Part shown: one piece after another, positions 1-6,395 of the stretch
Numbering within the stretch: the first letter of the stretch is position 1
Layout: every line of letters begins with the position of its first letter
DNA from: Synergistaceae bacterium
Lineage (GTDB): Bacteria; Synergistota; Synergistia; Synergistales; Aminobacteriaceae
DNA length: 7,169 bases
Direction: 5' to 3'
Assembly (NCBI GenBank): GCA_031273365.1
Contig: JAISSA010000186.1
Coordinates: 1-7,169, forward strand
Notes under the pieces: generated by a model
Told to the model about the DNA's origin: nothing
The model's input: the letters and a program-made list of their open reading frames with translations, nothing else
Databases searched by the model: none
Position numbers and translations under genes: made by a program

Positions 1-1
1 G

Positions 2-784
2 GAGCATCCCGGTCTGCTTCTGCTCGCGGGGGGAACCGACACGGCCCCGGACATTAAGAACGGCAGGCTGAAGGTCCCGGGGGCAATGGACATCTTTGGG
101 CTGAAGGAGCTGAAGGCCATCGAACGAAGGGGCGGGGAGGTCCGCATCGGCAGTTGCGTCACGGACGCGGATCTCGGGGAAGACGCCCTCGTCGCGGAGC
201 ATTTTCCCGCCCTTCGCGAGGCGGCCCTTCTGAGCGCCGCTCCGGCGGTCCGCAACCGGGCCACGATCGGGGGCAATCTCTCGACTGCCTCCGGGGCCGC
301 GGACATGCCCGTCGTTCTGCTGGCTCTGGAGGGCAGGGTACGCCTGCAGAGCGCGAGGGGCGAGCGCACTTTGCCGGTGGAGGAGTTCATCAGGGCCTAC
401 AGAAAGACCGACCTCCGGCCGGGCGAGATTTTGCAGGAAATCGTCCTTCCCATCCCGAAGGGCGGGCTGCAAAGGTTTTACAAACGGGGCTCGCGCGCGG
501 CGCTGAGCCTTTCCCGGGCGTCTCTGGCGCTGTCTGCCCGGCTCGAGGACGGGGTTGTGAAAGAATTTCGGGCCGCGGCGGGCAGCATGTCCCCAATTCC
601 GATTCGGCTGAGGGGGCTCGAGGCGACGCTCGAGGGGCAGAAACCGACCTCCGCGTCGATCGACAGGGCCGTCGAAGCGACGACGGCCGGGCTGAATCCG
701 CGAAAGTCGGCGGAGTACCGCAAAGCCGTCGCGGGCAACCTCGTGCGGCGCTTTCTGGAGGGCCTGTCGGATGCCGCAGAGTAA
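2..784 (+). CDS. FAD-binding subunit of a xanthine/CO dehydrogenase-type molybdenum hydroxylase (5' partial)
   Basis: The reading frame is open from base 2, so the start codon lies upstream; 260 residues are visible, and family members usually have about 280-295. Two FAD-binding motifs of the medium (CoxM/XdhB-like) subunit are visible: AGGTD at visible residues 9-13, and TIGGN at 88-92 followed by an ASxxxD stretch to D101, where the common proline after AS is a glycine. The C-terminal part, with FYKRGSR and a conserved helix, matches the CO-dehydrogenase flavoprotein C-terminal domain. In this family the subunit passes electrons from the Mo-cofactor subunit via 2Fe-2S clusters to FAD and then to an acceptor, in the cytoplasm. 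The partner subunits are not downstream, so they must lie upstream or elsewhere, and the substrate cannot be told. Its stop codon lies inside the next gene, which suggests translational coupling. The family call is secure. Confidence 0.9.
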   Translation, partial: EHPGLLLLAGGTDTAPDIKNGRLKVPGAMDIFGLKELKAIERRGGEVRIGSCVTDADLGEDALVAEHFPALREAALLSAAPAVRNRATIGGNLSTASGAADMPVVLLALEGRVRLQSARGERTLPVEEFIRAYRKTDLRPGEILQEIVLPIPKGGLQRFYKRGSRAALSLSRASLALSARLEDGVVKEFRAAAGSMSPIPIRLRGLEATLEGQKPTSASIDRAVEATTAGLNPRKSAEYRKAVAGNLVRRFLEGLSDAAE

Positions 785-965
785 CGTTTACGCCCTGATG
801 GCGCTCGGTTCCTTCGGCCTGACGCTTCTGGTCGCGAGGCTGGTGGTCCGGATACAGAAGGGAGAACTGCCCGGCAACGACCTGTGGGTGCTGTATCTCC
901 GGATGCTTTTGGGCTTTTTGTTCGCGGCGGCGATCGTCTTCGGCTATCGAGCCCTTTTGCCGTAG
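771..965 (+). CDS. small two-helix membrane protein of unknown function
   Basis: This is a 64-residue ORF starting at ATG 771 with a good ribosome-binding site (GGAGGG, 757-762, 8 nt upstream). It overlaps the end of the FAD-subunit gene by 14 nt in another frame. Two hydrophobic helices are visible, at residues about 6-26 and 40-60. They are joined by a short polar, positively charged loop (RIQKGELPGND), so a helical hairpin in the inner membrane is likely with the loop probably on the cytoplasmic side. I do not recognise a family. The overlap and ribosome-binding site argue that it is genuinely translated with the upstream redox subunit, but a functional link is inference. A hairpin just after its stop probably ends the transcript. 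Confidence 0.7.
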   Translation: MPQSNVYALMALGSFGLTLLVARLVVRIQKGELPGNDLWVLYLRMLLGFLFAAAIVFGYRALLP

Positions 966-966
966 G

Positions 967-990
967 CCGGAGATGAACGCTCCGGTCTTT
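967..990 (+). terminator. probable short intrinsic terminator after the redox-subunit unit
   Basis: CCGGAG (967-972) pairs perfectly with CTCCGG (980-985) around a 7-nt loop, and TCTTT follows directly. It begins one base after the stop codon of the small membrane protein. The stem is short and the T-run is interrupted, so termination may be partial. The position between two unrelated genes supports the call. Confidence 0.55.
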
Positions 991-1063
991 AGCGCAGGCA
1001 AAAGGGAAGGTGATGTGGTATTCTTTACCTCACTGTTCGAGTTTTATGGTTTCGGGAGTGCAT

Positions 1064-2956
1064 ATGAGAGCAAAAGTTAAAGTCGTCGCACGAGTTTTGA
1101 TCGGTATTTTTCTGGTTCTGAACGTCCTTTGGGGCGGCGCGGCCTTTTCCGGGGAGGTGCCCCGGGCTCGTCTGGACGAATCCGAGCGCCACTTCTCCCG
1201 GGCTTATTCGTACTATCTGGATCGGGATTACTGGAGCACTCTGGATTATCTGGACCGCGCGCTGAAGGTCAACACCTACATGGTGGACTATTATCTTTTG
1301 AGAGGCCTGACGATGAACAGGATCGGAGACCTCGCCACGGGGCGGGAAAGCCTGTCCTACTACCTGGAGGTGCGTCCGAGGGACACGGCCATGCCGATGA
1401 TCCTGTCCCACGTGATCGGCCTGCAACGCGACATGCGGGCTCTCGTCGGGCTTTCTCCGCTTTCCGCCAGGTGGCGTATCGACCCCGTCGACCTGCAGAC
1501 CGAGTTTGAACTGGGGTACTTCAAGCCCTTCAGCCTCGCGGGGCTCGCCAGGGTCGACGCGTTTGGTTCGGTCCTCTGTCTGGCGGACACGACGCGAAAC
1601 CGCGTTTACGTCGCTTATCCGGGCAAAAAGGGAAAAGCCGACGGCCGGGTATCGTACCTTTCGGTCGACAATCCGGCCGCGACCCTGCCGATGGGGGACG
1701 GTTCCTTTCGTGTCGTCACGACCGACGGCGGGGTGTACTCCTTCGGCATCGCCGATCCGTTGTCGCTCGATGTCGTGGGAAGCCTCGACTGCACGGCGGC
1801 GGACGCGGCGCTCATTTCCGCAGGGGCGTTCGCCGTGGCCGATCCCGTGGGGCGCGAGGTGTCCTTTCGCTCTCCGACGACGCTGGAATCCCTCGGCTCC
1901 TGGACGCCTCCGGATCAGCCTCTGCTCTTCGAGCCCGTGGCCCTGTCGATGTACGGTCCATGGATGGCTGTGGCGGACCGGAGCAACGAGAGAATTTTTT
2001 TCCTGGACGTCACCGACGAAAGGAATTTTTTCTCCGTGGAGGCGATCCGCCCGAGGGATGTCTGCTGGTCTTCGCTGGGGGAGCTTTTTTTTATCAGTGA
2101 GAACGGAGGCCTTTACAGGGTGGCCGTCAACTTTCAGGAGAGGCGCACCGAGCCGGCCGAGCTGATGAAGGGCGATCTCTCCGGCGGCTGGACGCTTTTC
2201 AATTCTCCGACGGGGGATATATATTGCCTCGATATTATGGCGTCCAAGCTCTGGAAGGCTGTGATGATGCCGAACCGCGACGCGTCGCCGGGTTTTCTGA
2301 GCATCTTCCGTCCCGGGGTTTCCCTCGAAAAGGACAGGGAAAGCTTCGTACTGGACGCCACGCTGGTCTCCCCCTTCGCAACGTATTCGGGGATCTCGGA
2401 TCCCGTCGTTTACGCCATATGGAACAACCGGCTGATCTCTTCGTCCGCGGCCTGGAAGGACGGCGGGACGGAGCCGGGGATGTTCGTCTTTCACCGGCCC
2501 GCTTCCGTCGGCGTAATCAGTCCGGCCCTGAACAACATGGTGGTCGAGAACGGGACGGATATTCAGATTAGCCTGCCCTCCGTCTGGAACACCTGGGAGA
2601 AGACGCTGACGAACGTCGTGATCGACTCCTCCATCGACTTCAGTCAGGAAGAACTGGACATGATGGCGTTTTTTTGTCTGAACAACGGGCTGGAGCTGGA
2701 CGTATGGGCCCGTTCCGTGCCCGGAACGGAGATGGTCAGGGCGGCTGCCCTGACGGGAGGAAAAGTCGTCTTTTCCCTTTCCGGCGTTCCGGACCTGAGC
2801 CCGCCTCGCAGTAAAATGGAGATTTACGTTCCGCTGCCGGAGGAACTTGCCTCGTCGGGGTATCCCGGACGTTCGATGCTGACGGTCTATCTGGACATCG
2901 GACTGATGCACACCAGAGACTGGATACCTCTGTGGCCGGATCTTCTGGAGCAGTGA
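1064..2956 (+). CDS. exported TPR / beta-propeller-like / VWA-like protein of unknown function
   Basis: The 630-residue protein begins with a classic signal peptide: basic residues in MRAKVKVVAR, a hydrophobic core at about 11-28, and likely cleavage near AFS-G (about 29). It is therefore exported, with no lipobox cysteine. ATG 1064 is chosen because the signal peptide starts there and GGGAG (1054-1058) sits 5 nt upstream; the frame is open upstream to GTG 1010, but those residues look non-coding. Residues about 41-105 form two TPR-like helical pairs. Residues about 155-400 contain repeated short strands with motifs such as LADTTRNRVYV (173-183), VADRSNERIFFLD (303-315) and DIYCLD (385-390), typical of NHL/propeller blades. 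Residues about 516-575 alternate strand and helix and end with ALTGGKVVF, reminiscent of the second half of a VWA fold, but the metal motif is incomplete. I do not recognise a named family. It ends 22 nt before the mutase gene with no terminator between. Confidence 0.85.
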   Translation: MRAKVKVVARVLIGIFLVLNVLWGGAAFSGEVPRARLDESERHFSRAYSYYLDRDYWSTLDYLDRALKVNTYMVDYYLLRGLTMNRIGDLATGRESLSYYLEVRPRDTAMPMILSHVIGLQRDMRALVGLSPLSARWRIDPVDLQTEFELGYFKPFSLAGLARVDAFGSVLCLADTTRNRVYVAYPGKKGKADGRVSYLSVDNPAATLPMGDGSFRVVTTDGGVYSFGIADPLSLDVVGSLDCTAADAALISAGAFAVADPVGREVSFRSPTTLESLGSWTPPDQPLLFEPVALSMYGPWMAVADRSNERIFFLDVTDERNFFSVEAIRPRDVCWSSLGELFFISENGGLYRVAVNFQERRTEPAELMKGDLSGGWTLFNSPTGDIYCLDIMASKLWKAVMMPNRDASPGFLSIFRPGVSLEKDRESFVLDATLVSPFATYSGISDPVVYAIWNNRLISSSAAWKDGGTEPGMFVFHRPASVGVISPALNNMVVENGTDIQISLPSVWNTWEKTLTNVVIDSSIDFSQEELDMMAFFCLNNGLELDVWARSVPGTEMVRAAALTGGKVVFSLSGVPDLSPPRSKMEIYVPLPEELASSGYPGRSMLTVYLDIGLMHTRDWIPLWPDLLEQ

Positions 2957-2962
2957 TTTCAT

Positions 2963-2970
2963 AAGGAGGT
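2963..2970 (+). promoter_or_regulatory. strong ribosome-binding site that decides the mutase start
   Basis: AAGGAGGT is an almost full match to the anti-Shine-Dalgarno complement. It lies 8 nt before GTG 2979 but only 2 nt before the alternative TTG 2973. The spacing therefore favours GTG 2979 as the start of the mutase large subunit. Confidence 0.85.
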
Positions 2971-2978
2971 TTTTGACA

Positions 2979-4664
2979 GTGGGGGTTACGGAGTTTGAGG
3001 TTACGGAGTTCAAGAAAGCAAAAGCGGTGTATGAGAGCAGGGTCGATAAAACCCTGCAAAAGAACCCGGAGCGTAAGGCGGCGTTTACGACGGGCGGAGG
3101 AATACCGCTCGCTCGACTTTATGATCCGGAATCTCTGGAGGGACACGATTATGCCCGCGACGTCGGATTCCCCGGAGAATATCCCTTCACGCGCGGGGTG
3201 CAGCCGACAATGTACCGCGGACGGTTCTGGACGATGCGCCAGTACGCGGGTTTCGCCACGGCGGAGGAGTCGAACGCGCGTTATCGTTACCTTCTGGAGC
3301 GGGGGACGACGGGGCTTTCCGTCGCGTTCGACCTGCCGACGCAGATTGGTTACGACACGGACCACCACATGGCGGCGGGCGAGTGCGGCAAGGTGGGGGT
3401 CGCGATCGACAGCCTCGCCGACATGGAAATACTGTTCGACAAAATACCCCTTGACAGGGTGTCGACGTCGATGACGATCAACGCGCCGGCGGCGGTGCTG
3501 CTGGCGATGTACATCTGCGTGGGAGAAAAGCAGGGCGTCAGGGCGGACATGCTTTCCGGCACGATTCAGAACGATATTCTGAAGGAGTACATCGCGAGAG
3601 GGACGTATATTTTCCCGCCCCATCCTTCGATGCGCCTGATCACGGACATTTTCGATTTTTGCGGACGCGAGGTCCCGAAGTGGAACACGATTTCCATATC
3701 CGGCTACCATATTCGGGAGGCGGGGAGCACCGCGATCCAGGAGGTGGCGTTCACGCTGGCGGACGGGATCGCCTACGCGGAGGCGGCGAGGAAGAAGGGA
3801 CTGGACCCCGATGATTTCGGGGAGCGTCTTTCCTTCTTTTTCAACGCGCACAACGATTTTCTCGAGGAGGTCGCGAAATTCCGCGCCGCGCGTCGCCTGT
3901 GGGCCCGCATCATGAAGGAGCGCTTCGGCGCGACGAACCCGAAGGCGCAGATGCTGCGCTTCCACACGCAGACGGCGGGCTGCACGCTGACGGCCCAGCA
4001 GCCGGAGAACAACATCATTCGCGTGACGCTGCAGGCGCTTGCGGCCGTCATGGGGGGCACGCAGTCGCTGCACACGAACAGCATGGACGAGGCGCTGGCC
4101 CTGCCGACGGAAAAAAGCGTGGAGATCGCGCTGCGCACCCAGCAGGTCGTCGCGTACGAATCGGGCGTGACCAGCACGGTCGACCCGCTCGCCGGAAGTT
4201 ACGTCGTCGAAAAGCTGACCGACGAAATCGAGGCCGGCGCGATGGAGTACATCAGGAAGATCGACGAGATGGGGGGTATGCTGCACGCCATTGAGAAGGG
4301 CTACCCCCAGAAGCAGATTCAGGACGCGGCATACGACTATCAGAAATCCGTGGAATCCGGAGACACGGCGGTCGTGGGGGTCAATCGCTTCCAGGCGGAT
4401 GAGGGCACGTCGCACCGCAAGCTGTTGCGGGTCGATTCCTCGGTGGAGCAGCGTCAGGTCGAAAAGCTGAGGAAGCTTCGCGAAAGCCGGGATAACGTTG
4501 CGGTGAAAGAGCGTCTGGAGGGCATTCGCAGGGGCGCGAAGGACGAAGAAACGAACCTGATGCCCCTCATTCTGGACGCGGTGCGGGTGTACGCGACGGA
4601 GGGCGAGATCTGCGGAGTCCTGCGGGAAGAGTTTGGCGAGTACGTCGAGAATATCGTGCTGTAG
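2979..4664 (+). CDS. mcmA1: methylmalonyl-CoA mutase, large (catalytic) subunit
   Basis: This 561-residue protein is the substrate-binding TIM-barrel half of a split mutase, without the C-terminal B12 domain, which is supplied by the next gene. It catalyses the adenosylcobalamin-dependent radical interconversion of (R)-methylmalonyl-CoA and succinyl-CoA in the cytoplasm. Counted from GTG 2979, the residues equivalent to the Propionibacterium enzyme's key positions fall at the same numbers: Tyr89 (in MRQYAGF), Gln197 (TIQND), Arg207 (IARGTY), and Tyr243-His244 (SGYH). Tyr89 with Arg207 marks methylmalonyl-CoA specificity; isobutyryl-CoA mutase has Phe and Gln there. The position equivalent to Tyr75 is Gln (GVQPTMY). 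GLSVAFDLPTQ (112-122) and QSLHTNSMDEA (362-372) are further family hallmarks. An in-frame 15-bp tandem repeat lies near the start. It forms an operon with the small subunit and meaB; no cobalamin riboswitch precedes it. Confidence 0.97.
   Translation: MGVTEFEVTEFKKAKAVYESRVDKTLQKNPERKAAFTTGGGIPLARLYDPESLEGHDYARDVGFPGEYPFTRGVQPTMYRGRFWTMRQYAGFATAEESNARYRYLLERGTTGLSVAFDLPTQIGYDTDHHMAAGECGKVGVAIDSLADMEILFDKIPLDRVSTSMTINAPAAVLLAMYICVGEKQGVRADMLSGTIQNDILKEYIARGTYIFPPHPSMRLITDIFDFCGREVPKWNTISISGYHIREAGSTAIQEVAFTLADGIAYAEAARKKGLDPDDFGERLSFFFNAHNDFLEEVAKFRAARRLWARIMKERFGATNPKAQMLRFHTQTAGCTLTAQQPENNIIRVTLQALAAVMGGTQSLHTNSMDEALALPTEKSVEIALRTQQVVAYESGVTSTVDPLAGSYVVEKLTDEIEAGAMEYIRKIDEMGGMLHAIEKGYPQKQIQDAAYDYQKSVESGDTAVVGVNRFQADEGTSHRKLLRVDSSVEQRQVEKLRKLRESRDNVAVKERLEGIRRGAKDEETNLMPLILDAVRVYATEGEICGVLREEFGEYVENIVL
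2985..3014 (+). repeat. 15-bp in-frame tandem repeat in the mutase N-terminus
   Basis: Two adjacent 15-nt units (2985-2999 and 3000-3014) differ at only two bases and encode VTEFE and VTEFK. They lie in the poorly conserved N-terminal tail of the large subunit, directly after the start codon. This looks like a recent slippage duplication of five codons. Confidence 0.8.
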
Positions 4665-4707
4665 ATCGTAATGCTGCAGGATGAGTGTACAGGAAGAGGG
4701 CTGAACG

Positions 4708-5115
4708 ATGTCAGATAAGAAGAAGATACGAGTGGTGATAGCGAAGCCGGGCCTGGACGGTCACGACCGCGGAGCGAAGGTGATTGCGCGGGCGCTTCGC
4801 GACGCGGGGATGGAGATCATCTACACGGGACTTCGGCAGACGCCGGAGCAGATCGTGACGACGGCGATACAGGAGGACGCGGACGCCATCGGAATCAGCA
4901 TCCTTTCGGGGGCGCACCAGTTTTATTTCAAGCGCGTCATCGATCTGTTGAAGGAAAAGAACGCGTCGGACATCATCGTCTTCGGCGGGGGCGTAATCCC
5001 GGAGGACGATATTCCGTCACTTCTGGATCTGGGAGCGGGGGCGATCTTCGGGCCTGGCACGCCGACGTCGACGGCGATCGAATGGCTGGAAAAGGCCGTT
5101 TTGACGAAGAGTTAA
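4708..5115 (+). CDS. mcmA2: methylmalonyl-CoA mutase, cobalamin-binding small subunit
   Basis: The 135-residue protein is a stand-alone B12-binding Rossmann-like domain that pairs with the upstream large subunit to make the active mutase. The base-off/His-on motif is complete: DGHDRG at 17-22, in which His19 coordinates cobalt from below, with Asp17 and Lys13 (AKPGLDGHD) completing the hydrogen-bond relay. SILSG (64-68) and the glycine-rich GGGVIP (93-98) form the rest of the pocket that holds the dimethylbenzimidazole tail. ATG 4708 is preceded by a purine-rich GGAAGAGGG (4692-4700). The gap from the large-subunit stop is 43 nt without a terminator, so one transcript is expected. The length matches split mutases of anaerobes and archaea. 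Small B12-binding subunits of other acyl-CoA mutases look similar, but the large-subunit residues make methylmalonyl-CoA the substrate. Confidence 0.96.
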   Translation: MSDKKKIRVVIAKPGLDGHDRGAKVIARALRDAGMEIIYTGLRQTPEQIVTTAIQEDADAIGISILSGAHQFYFKRVIDLLKEKNASDIIVFGGGVIPEDDIPSLLDLGAGAIFGPGTPTSTAIEWLEKAVLTKS

Positions 5116-5172
5116 AACGGGTCCCCGGATTTTGAGACGCTTCATCCCGGCTGTTTCGGATTGGAGACATTC

Positions 5173-6099
5173 ATGAGTACGCTTGCGGAAAGAGCGACGG
5201 CGGGCGACGTTCGCGCCATGGCGCGCCTTATCTCCATGGCCGAGGACAGGGCCGACGGCATCGATTCGCTGATGAAGGAACTTTACCCGCGCACGGGCCG
5301 GGCGTGGACGATCGGGGTGACGGGCAGCCCCGGTGCGGGCAAGAGCACCCTGACGGACAAGCTGATCGGGCACTTTCGCTCGAAGGGCTCGACCGTGGGC
5401 GTGCTGGCGGTCGATCCCTCGAGCCCGTACACGGGCGGCGCCATTCTGGCGGACCGCCTGCGTATGCAGCGCCACACGGACGACGACGGGGTGTTCATGC
5501 GCAGCCTCGGGGCGAGGGGATCGCTGGGGGGCCTGAGCCGCGGAACGCGCGAGGGAGTTCTGATCCTGGACGCCTGCGGTTACGACATCGTGATCATCGA
5601 GACGGTGGGCGTCGGGCAGTCGGAGATCGACGTCATGCGCGTCGCGGATACGGTGTGCGTAGTGCTCGTCCCGGGTCTCGGGGACGACATTCAGGCGATG
5701 AAGGCGGGCATCATGGAGATCGCGGACCTCTTCGTCGTGAACAAGGCGGACAGGCCGGGGGCGGACCGCCTTGTCCACGAGGTGCGCGGCGTGCTGGAGT
5801 TTCTCCGGGGGCGCGACTGGGTTCCGACGATTTCGCAGACCGTGGCGGAGACCGGAGACGGTGTGGCGGAGCTTGGGGAGCGACTGCTGTCGCATCGGGA
5901 GTACTCCGGAAAAAGCGGCGCCGGCAGAGAACGGGAGCTCGCGCGCCTGAAAACGAAGATCGAGGAGATCATGCTGGAGCGCCTTTCCAGCCAGGTGGAG
6001 ACGCTGTGGACCGACCGCCGGGAAGAACTGCTGGAGGCCGTCCACGAACGGAGACTGGACCCCTACACGGTGGCGGAAGAGCTGCTGTCGAGGGCCTGA
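5173..6099 (+). CDS. meaB: MeaB/ArgK-family GTPase, mutase chaperone
   Basis: The 308-residue protein is a SIMIBI-class G protein. In this family it gates delivery of adenosylcobalamin to the mutase, protects it from inactivation and helps eject damaged cofactor. Visible motifs: Walker A GSPGAGKST (51-59), VDPSSPYTGGA (80-90) and ADR (93-95) in the switch region, the family signature FMRSLGARGSLGGLS (108-122), ETVGVGQSE (143-151) as the G3/switch segment, and NKAD (190-193) for guanine specificity. The C-terminal helices (about 240-308) correspond to the dimerisation arm. ATG 5173 is chosen because GGAG (5163-5166) lies 6 nt upstream; the in-frame TTG 5161 would precede that site. At 308 residues it is slightly shorter than well-studied MeaB proteins. 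The old name ArgK (arginine transport kinase) reflects a misassignment, and its place in the mutase operon supports the chaperone role. Confidence 0.96.
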   Translation: MSTLAERATAGDVRAMARLISMAEDRADGIDSLMKELYPRTGRAWTIGVTGSPGAGKSTLTDKLIGHFRSKGSTVGVLAVDPSSPYTGGAILADRLRMQRHTDDDGVFMRSLGARGSLGGLSRGTREGVLILDACGYDIVIIETVGVGQSEIDVMRVADTVCVVLVPGLGDDIQAMKAGIMEIADLFVVNKADRPGADRLVHEVRGVLEFLRGRDWVPTISQTVAETGDGVAELGERLLSHREYSGKSGAGRERELARLKTKIEEIMLERLSSQVETLWTDRREELLEAVHERRLDPYTVAEELLSRA

Positions 6100-6130
6100 A
6101 GAGTACACGAAGAGAATACACAGGTGATGG

Positions 6131-6171
6131 GAAGGCCCCGGGCTCTCTTTATGGAGCGGTCCGGGGCCTTC
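6131..6171 (+). terminator. G+C-rich stem-loop ending the mutase operon
   Basis: GAAGGCCCCGG (6131-6141) pairs perfectly with CCGGGGCCTTC (6161-6171). Inside the loop GCTC (6142-6145) can pair with GAGC (6154-6157), lengthening the stem. It starts 31 nt after the meaB stop. The tail is pyrimidine-rich (CTCTGT) but lacks a proper T-run, so it may be a weak intrinsic terminator or an mRNA-stabilising 3' hairpin. Confidence 0.65.
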
Positions 6172-6209
6172 TCTGTACGCCGGGCCCTCCCTGACCGGGC
6201 CAGCTGCAC

Positions 6210-6221
6210 GGCGACGTCGCC
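6210..6221. repeat. 12-bp perfect palindrome
   Basis: GGCGACGTCGCC is fully self-complementary and lies 38 nt past the meaB stem-loop. In G+C-rich DNA a single 12-bp palindrome can arise by chance, and I see no promoter next to it. It could be a protein-binding site, but no function is supported. Confidence 0.35.
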
Positions 6222-6307
6222 ATTTACGAATCAGATTACCGCCATCACCACGCTCGAACATCACGGACAGACGACCTGAAAACGGAGATTGTTTCCCTCG
6301 GGCAAAA

Positions 6308-6330
6308 AAAGTGCCCACTGTGGACTCTTT
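6308..6330. promoter_or_regulatory. operator-like dyad overlapping a promoter
   Basis: This 23-bp element has dyad symmetry about T6319: the core CCAC-T-GTGG (6315-6323) is flanked by AAAG at the left end and CTTT at the right end. Nine of 11 base pairs match. Its right end overlaps the first two bases of the -35 candidate at 6329, the classic position for a repressor site. A 5-bp GGGCA/TGCCC hairpin (6300-6316) overlaps its left part. The binding protein is unknown. Confidence 0.4.
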
Positions 6331-6356
6331 GAGAAATAGTGGTAAGCTGTTATCGT
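6329..6356 (+). promoter_or_regulatory. sigma-70-type promoter candidate with extended -10
   Basis: TTGAGA (6329-6334, 5 of 6 to consensus), a 16-nt spacer, then TATCGT (6351-6356, 4 of 6) preceded by TG-T (6348-6350), an extended -10 element. Transcription would start near 6363, upstream of a ribosome-binding site at 6383-6387 and a short ORF at 6396. The assignment is by eye. Confidence 0.45.
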
Positions 6357-6395
6357 GCTGACAAAAACTTTTACTTTGAGATAAGGAAAGATAAA

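Noticed and set aside
1010..1063. Upstream start (GTG 1010 or ATG 1013) for the exported protein
   Set aside because: It would put 18 non-signal-like residues before an excellent signal peptide that begins at ATG 1064 with its own ribosome-binding site.
2973..2978. TTG 2973 as the mutase start
   Set aside because: It is only 2 nt from the AAGGAGGT site and a weaker codon. GTG 2979 has proper spacing and makes the active-site numbering match the reference enzyme.
2957..2978. Cobalamin riboswitch before the mutase operon
   Set aside because: The gap is only 22 nt and the upstream sequence is coding. No B12-box-like element is visible at 965-1063 either.
1025..3013. Very long open frame on the - strand (662 codons) opposite the exported protein
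   Set aside because: Arg/Gly/His-rich translation with no family resemblance. It mirrors the codon pattern of a convincing + strand gene, which is typical of high-G+C shadow frames. The same applies to the - strand frame at 2736-4415.
2979..4664. Isobutyryl-CoA or 2-hydroxyisobutyryl-CoA mutase large subunit
   Set aside because: Tyr89 and Arg207 equivalents are both present, which is the methylmalonyl-CoA pattern.
5120..5150. Possible terminator hairpin between the small subunit and meaB (CCGGAT / ATCCCGG)
   Set aside because: The stem is bulged and short with no T-run. The gene order and spacing indicate one operon.
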